DNA of 64,000 nucleotides. Origin: Lates calcarifer. Taxonomy: Eukaryota; Chordata; Actinopteri; Centropomidae. Location of the stretch: NCBI RefSeq assembly GCF_001640805.2, contig NC_066838.1, positions 14,622,763 to 14,686,762 on the forward strand, read 5' to 3'. Both the position numbers and the translations under genes were made by a program. This document shows positions 62,935-64,000 of this stretch, piece after piece. Each line of letters starts with the position of its first letter. Positions within the stretch are counted from its first letter, which is position 1. Under the pieces are notes generated by a model. That model did no database searches, was not told the DNA's origin, and saw only the letters and a program-made list of their open reading frames with translations.

Positions 62935-63170
62935 GTTCCACTATCCCCGTGAGAATACTCATTGACACAATGCATTCCCTTGCTCCTTACCCTTACCTTA
63001 ACCATCACAACTAAATGCCTAACCTCTACCCTTACCCTAACGCTAACCTTAACCCAACTGTAACCTGAACCTAACCCTAGTCTTGCCCTTTAAAGAAGCA
63101 GTCTTTACCCATAGGGACCTCAATTTTCTGTCCCCACGGTGACACGAGTCCCCGTGCGTCAGTGTGCATT
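62935..63170 (+). repeat. dispersed fish repeat with degenerate ccctaa units
   Basis: Contains ccttaacc, taccctaacgctaacc and ctgaacctaaccctagtc, then ctgtccccacggtgacacga. Telomere-like units next to a gtccccac segment form a dispersed repeat common in fish DNA. The units are diverged, so this is not a true telomeric array. Confidence 0.55.
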
Positions 63171-63955
63171 CAAGTTAGAGTCCGTACCAGGATAGAAAAG
63201 AAGAAAAAAGCCCACATCCCCTCCAGATGCACTCATTATAGAAGCAAGTATAGTGGTACAAACACAGGCACCCACAAACTAAACAGGACAGAGCATAACC
63301 AGACAACCGACAATATAAACATGACCATGTGTGCACAAACAGTTTCCCTCCGTCCTGATTCACTGCCACAGATCCTCTCCACATCACTCTCAACGCACCG
63401 TCCCCAGATGCATGTTATGCATGCTGCACTGAGTCATACAGCCCCTATAGTGCTGACTCAGGCCGATCACATCATGTCACCCCTGGTTATAGGATACCCC
63501 CCCACCTCTCTCATCCCCTCTAGTCTCTTTTCATCCCACTTAAGCTCTGCCTTTCTTTCTGTTTGCCTCTTTCTTTCACCCTACCGCCATCTCTATGTTC
63601 CGCTGCCAACTGTGATACTGCTGTGAACATTCTCACAGATCAAGATACAGTGTTTTTATTTATCTGTTCACAGAGTCACAGTTGGATTTACACCAACAAG
63701 AGAGCACATATTAACACAAACAGGGAGAGATGCGCAGCAGCAGTCAAATTAACACATGCCTAAACAGAAATATCAAATACAAACTGAAGTAAAACAAACA
63801 CAAGGCTGCACTCACCCTCTGCAAGCATCAGCACACAAAGCATCAAGTGAGTTTGTCTCCAATCTGTATGCTGCTGAGTGCGTCCAGCTGAGTCCCTGCC
63901 TTTTGCTTCTGTCTACTTTTGCCTGGCAGCCCCCTGAGCTGCGAGCATGTGCATT

Positions 63956-63991
<36 letters not shown>
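63956..63991. repeat. (TG)n(AG)n compound microsatellite
   Basis: TG at 63956-63975 followed by GA to 63991. Confidence 0.9.
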
Positions 63992-64000
63992 TCTCTGTCA

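Larger units (their letters stand above)
62411..64000. other. region upstream of nav1
   Basis: Upstream flank with no recognised gene. It holds CA near 62.47 and 62.91 kb, a degenerate ccctaa-rich dispersed repeat at 62.94-63.17 kb, and a TG-GA tract at 63.95-63.99 kb. Confidence 0.5.

Noticed and set aside
62990..63090. Possible interstitial telomeric repeat
   Set aside because: The ccctaa units are too diverged and are flanked by the gtccccac segment of a dispersed fish repeat.
1..64000. CRISPR arrays, phage or bacterial operons, rRNA
   Set aside because: No spaced identical repeats, no operon-like packing, and clear GT-AG introns of a vertebrate gene.

Overview
The window is vertebrate nuclear DNA, most likely from a ray-finned (teleost) fish. 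It has no bacterial-style gene packing, it carries very many (CA/TG)n, (CT/GA)n and GGT-type microsatellites, and it holds several dispersed repeats that I recognise as common in teleost genomes. Nearly all of it is intron. I found one protein-coding gene, on the minus strand: a neuron navigator gene of the NAV1 type (nav1; whether nav1a or nav1b cannot be decided here). NAV proteins are microtubule plus-end-binding, AAA-domain proteins of growing neurites, related to worm UNC-53. Only the N-terminal part lies in the window. The later coiled-coil and AAA exons must lie to the left of base 1.

In transcript order (right to left) the exons I can support are: a leader exon ending at 62154; a short exon at 58812-58737; a large proline/serine-rich exon at 58092-57190 with a possible start codon at 58085; a probable 92-nt exon at 56308-56217; an 834-nt exon at 45950-45117; and exons at 32637-32535, 30852-30526 and 1727-1589. 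From 58085 onward the coding pieces sum to 2391 nt, exactly 797 codons, and every junction keeps the frame. Exons 5 to 8 are recognisable NAV1 protein sequence.

Three transcription starts are suggested. P1, near 62.2-62.4 kb, has two CCAAT boxes and an AP-1 site. P2, near 46.2-46.5 kb, lies just upstream of exon 5, which has its own ATG. P3 lies in a CpG-rich block at 15.4-16.7 kb inside the 28.8-kb intron before exon 8. At P3 a new first exon (16292-16210) encodes a 27-residue N-terminus whose donor is in the correct phase for exon 8. This predicts a NAV1 form lacking exons 2-7.

The rest is intron and upstream flank with microsatellites, dispersed repeats (2.1, 20.9, 34.2, 38.9, 53.3, 60.9 and 63.0 kb), a local duplication at 24.3/24.7 kb and G-rich blocks. 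Several nav1 donors are followed closely by CA-rich tracts, and exon 6 sits between a (UG)n tract at its acceptor and a (CA)n tract after its donor. I saw no tRNA, rRNA, CRISPR array, intact transposon gene or second protein-coding gene.
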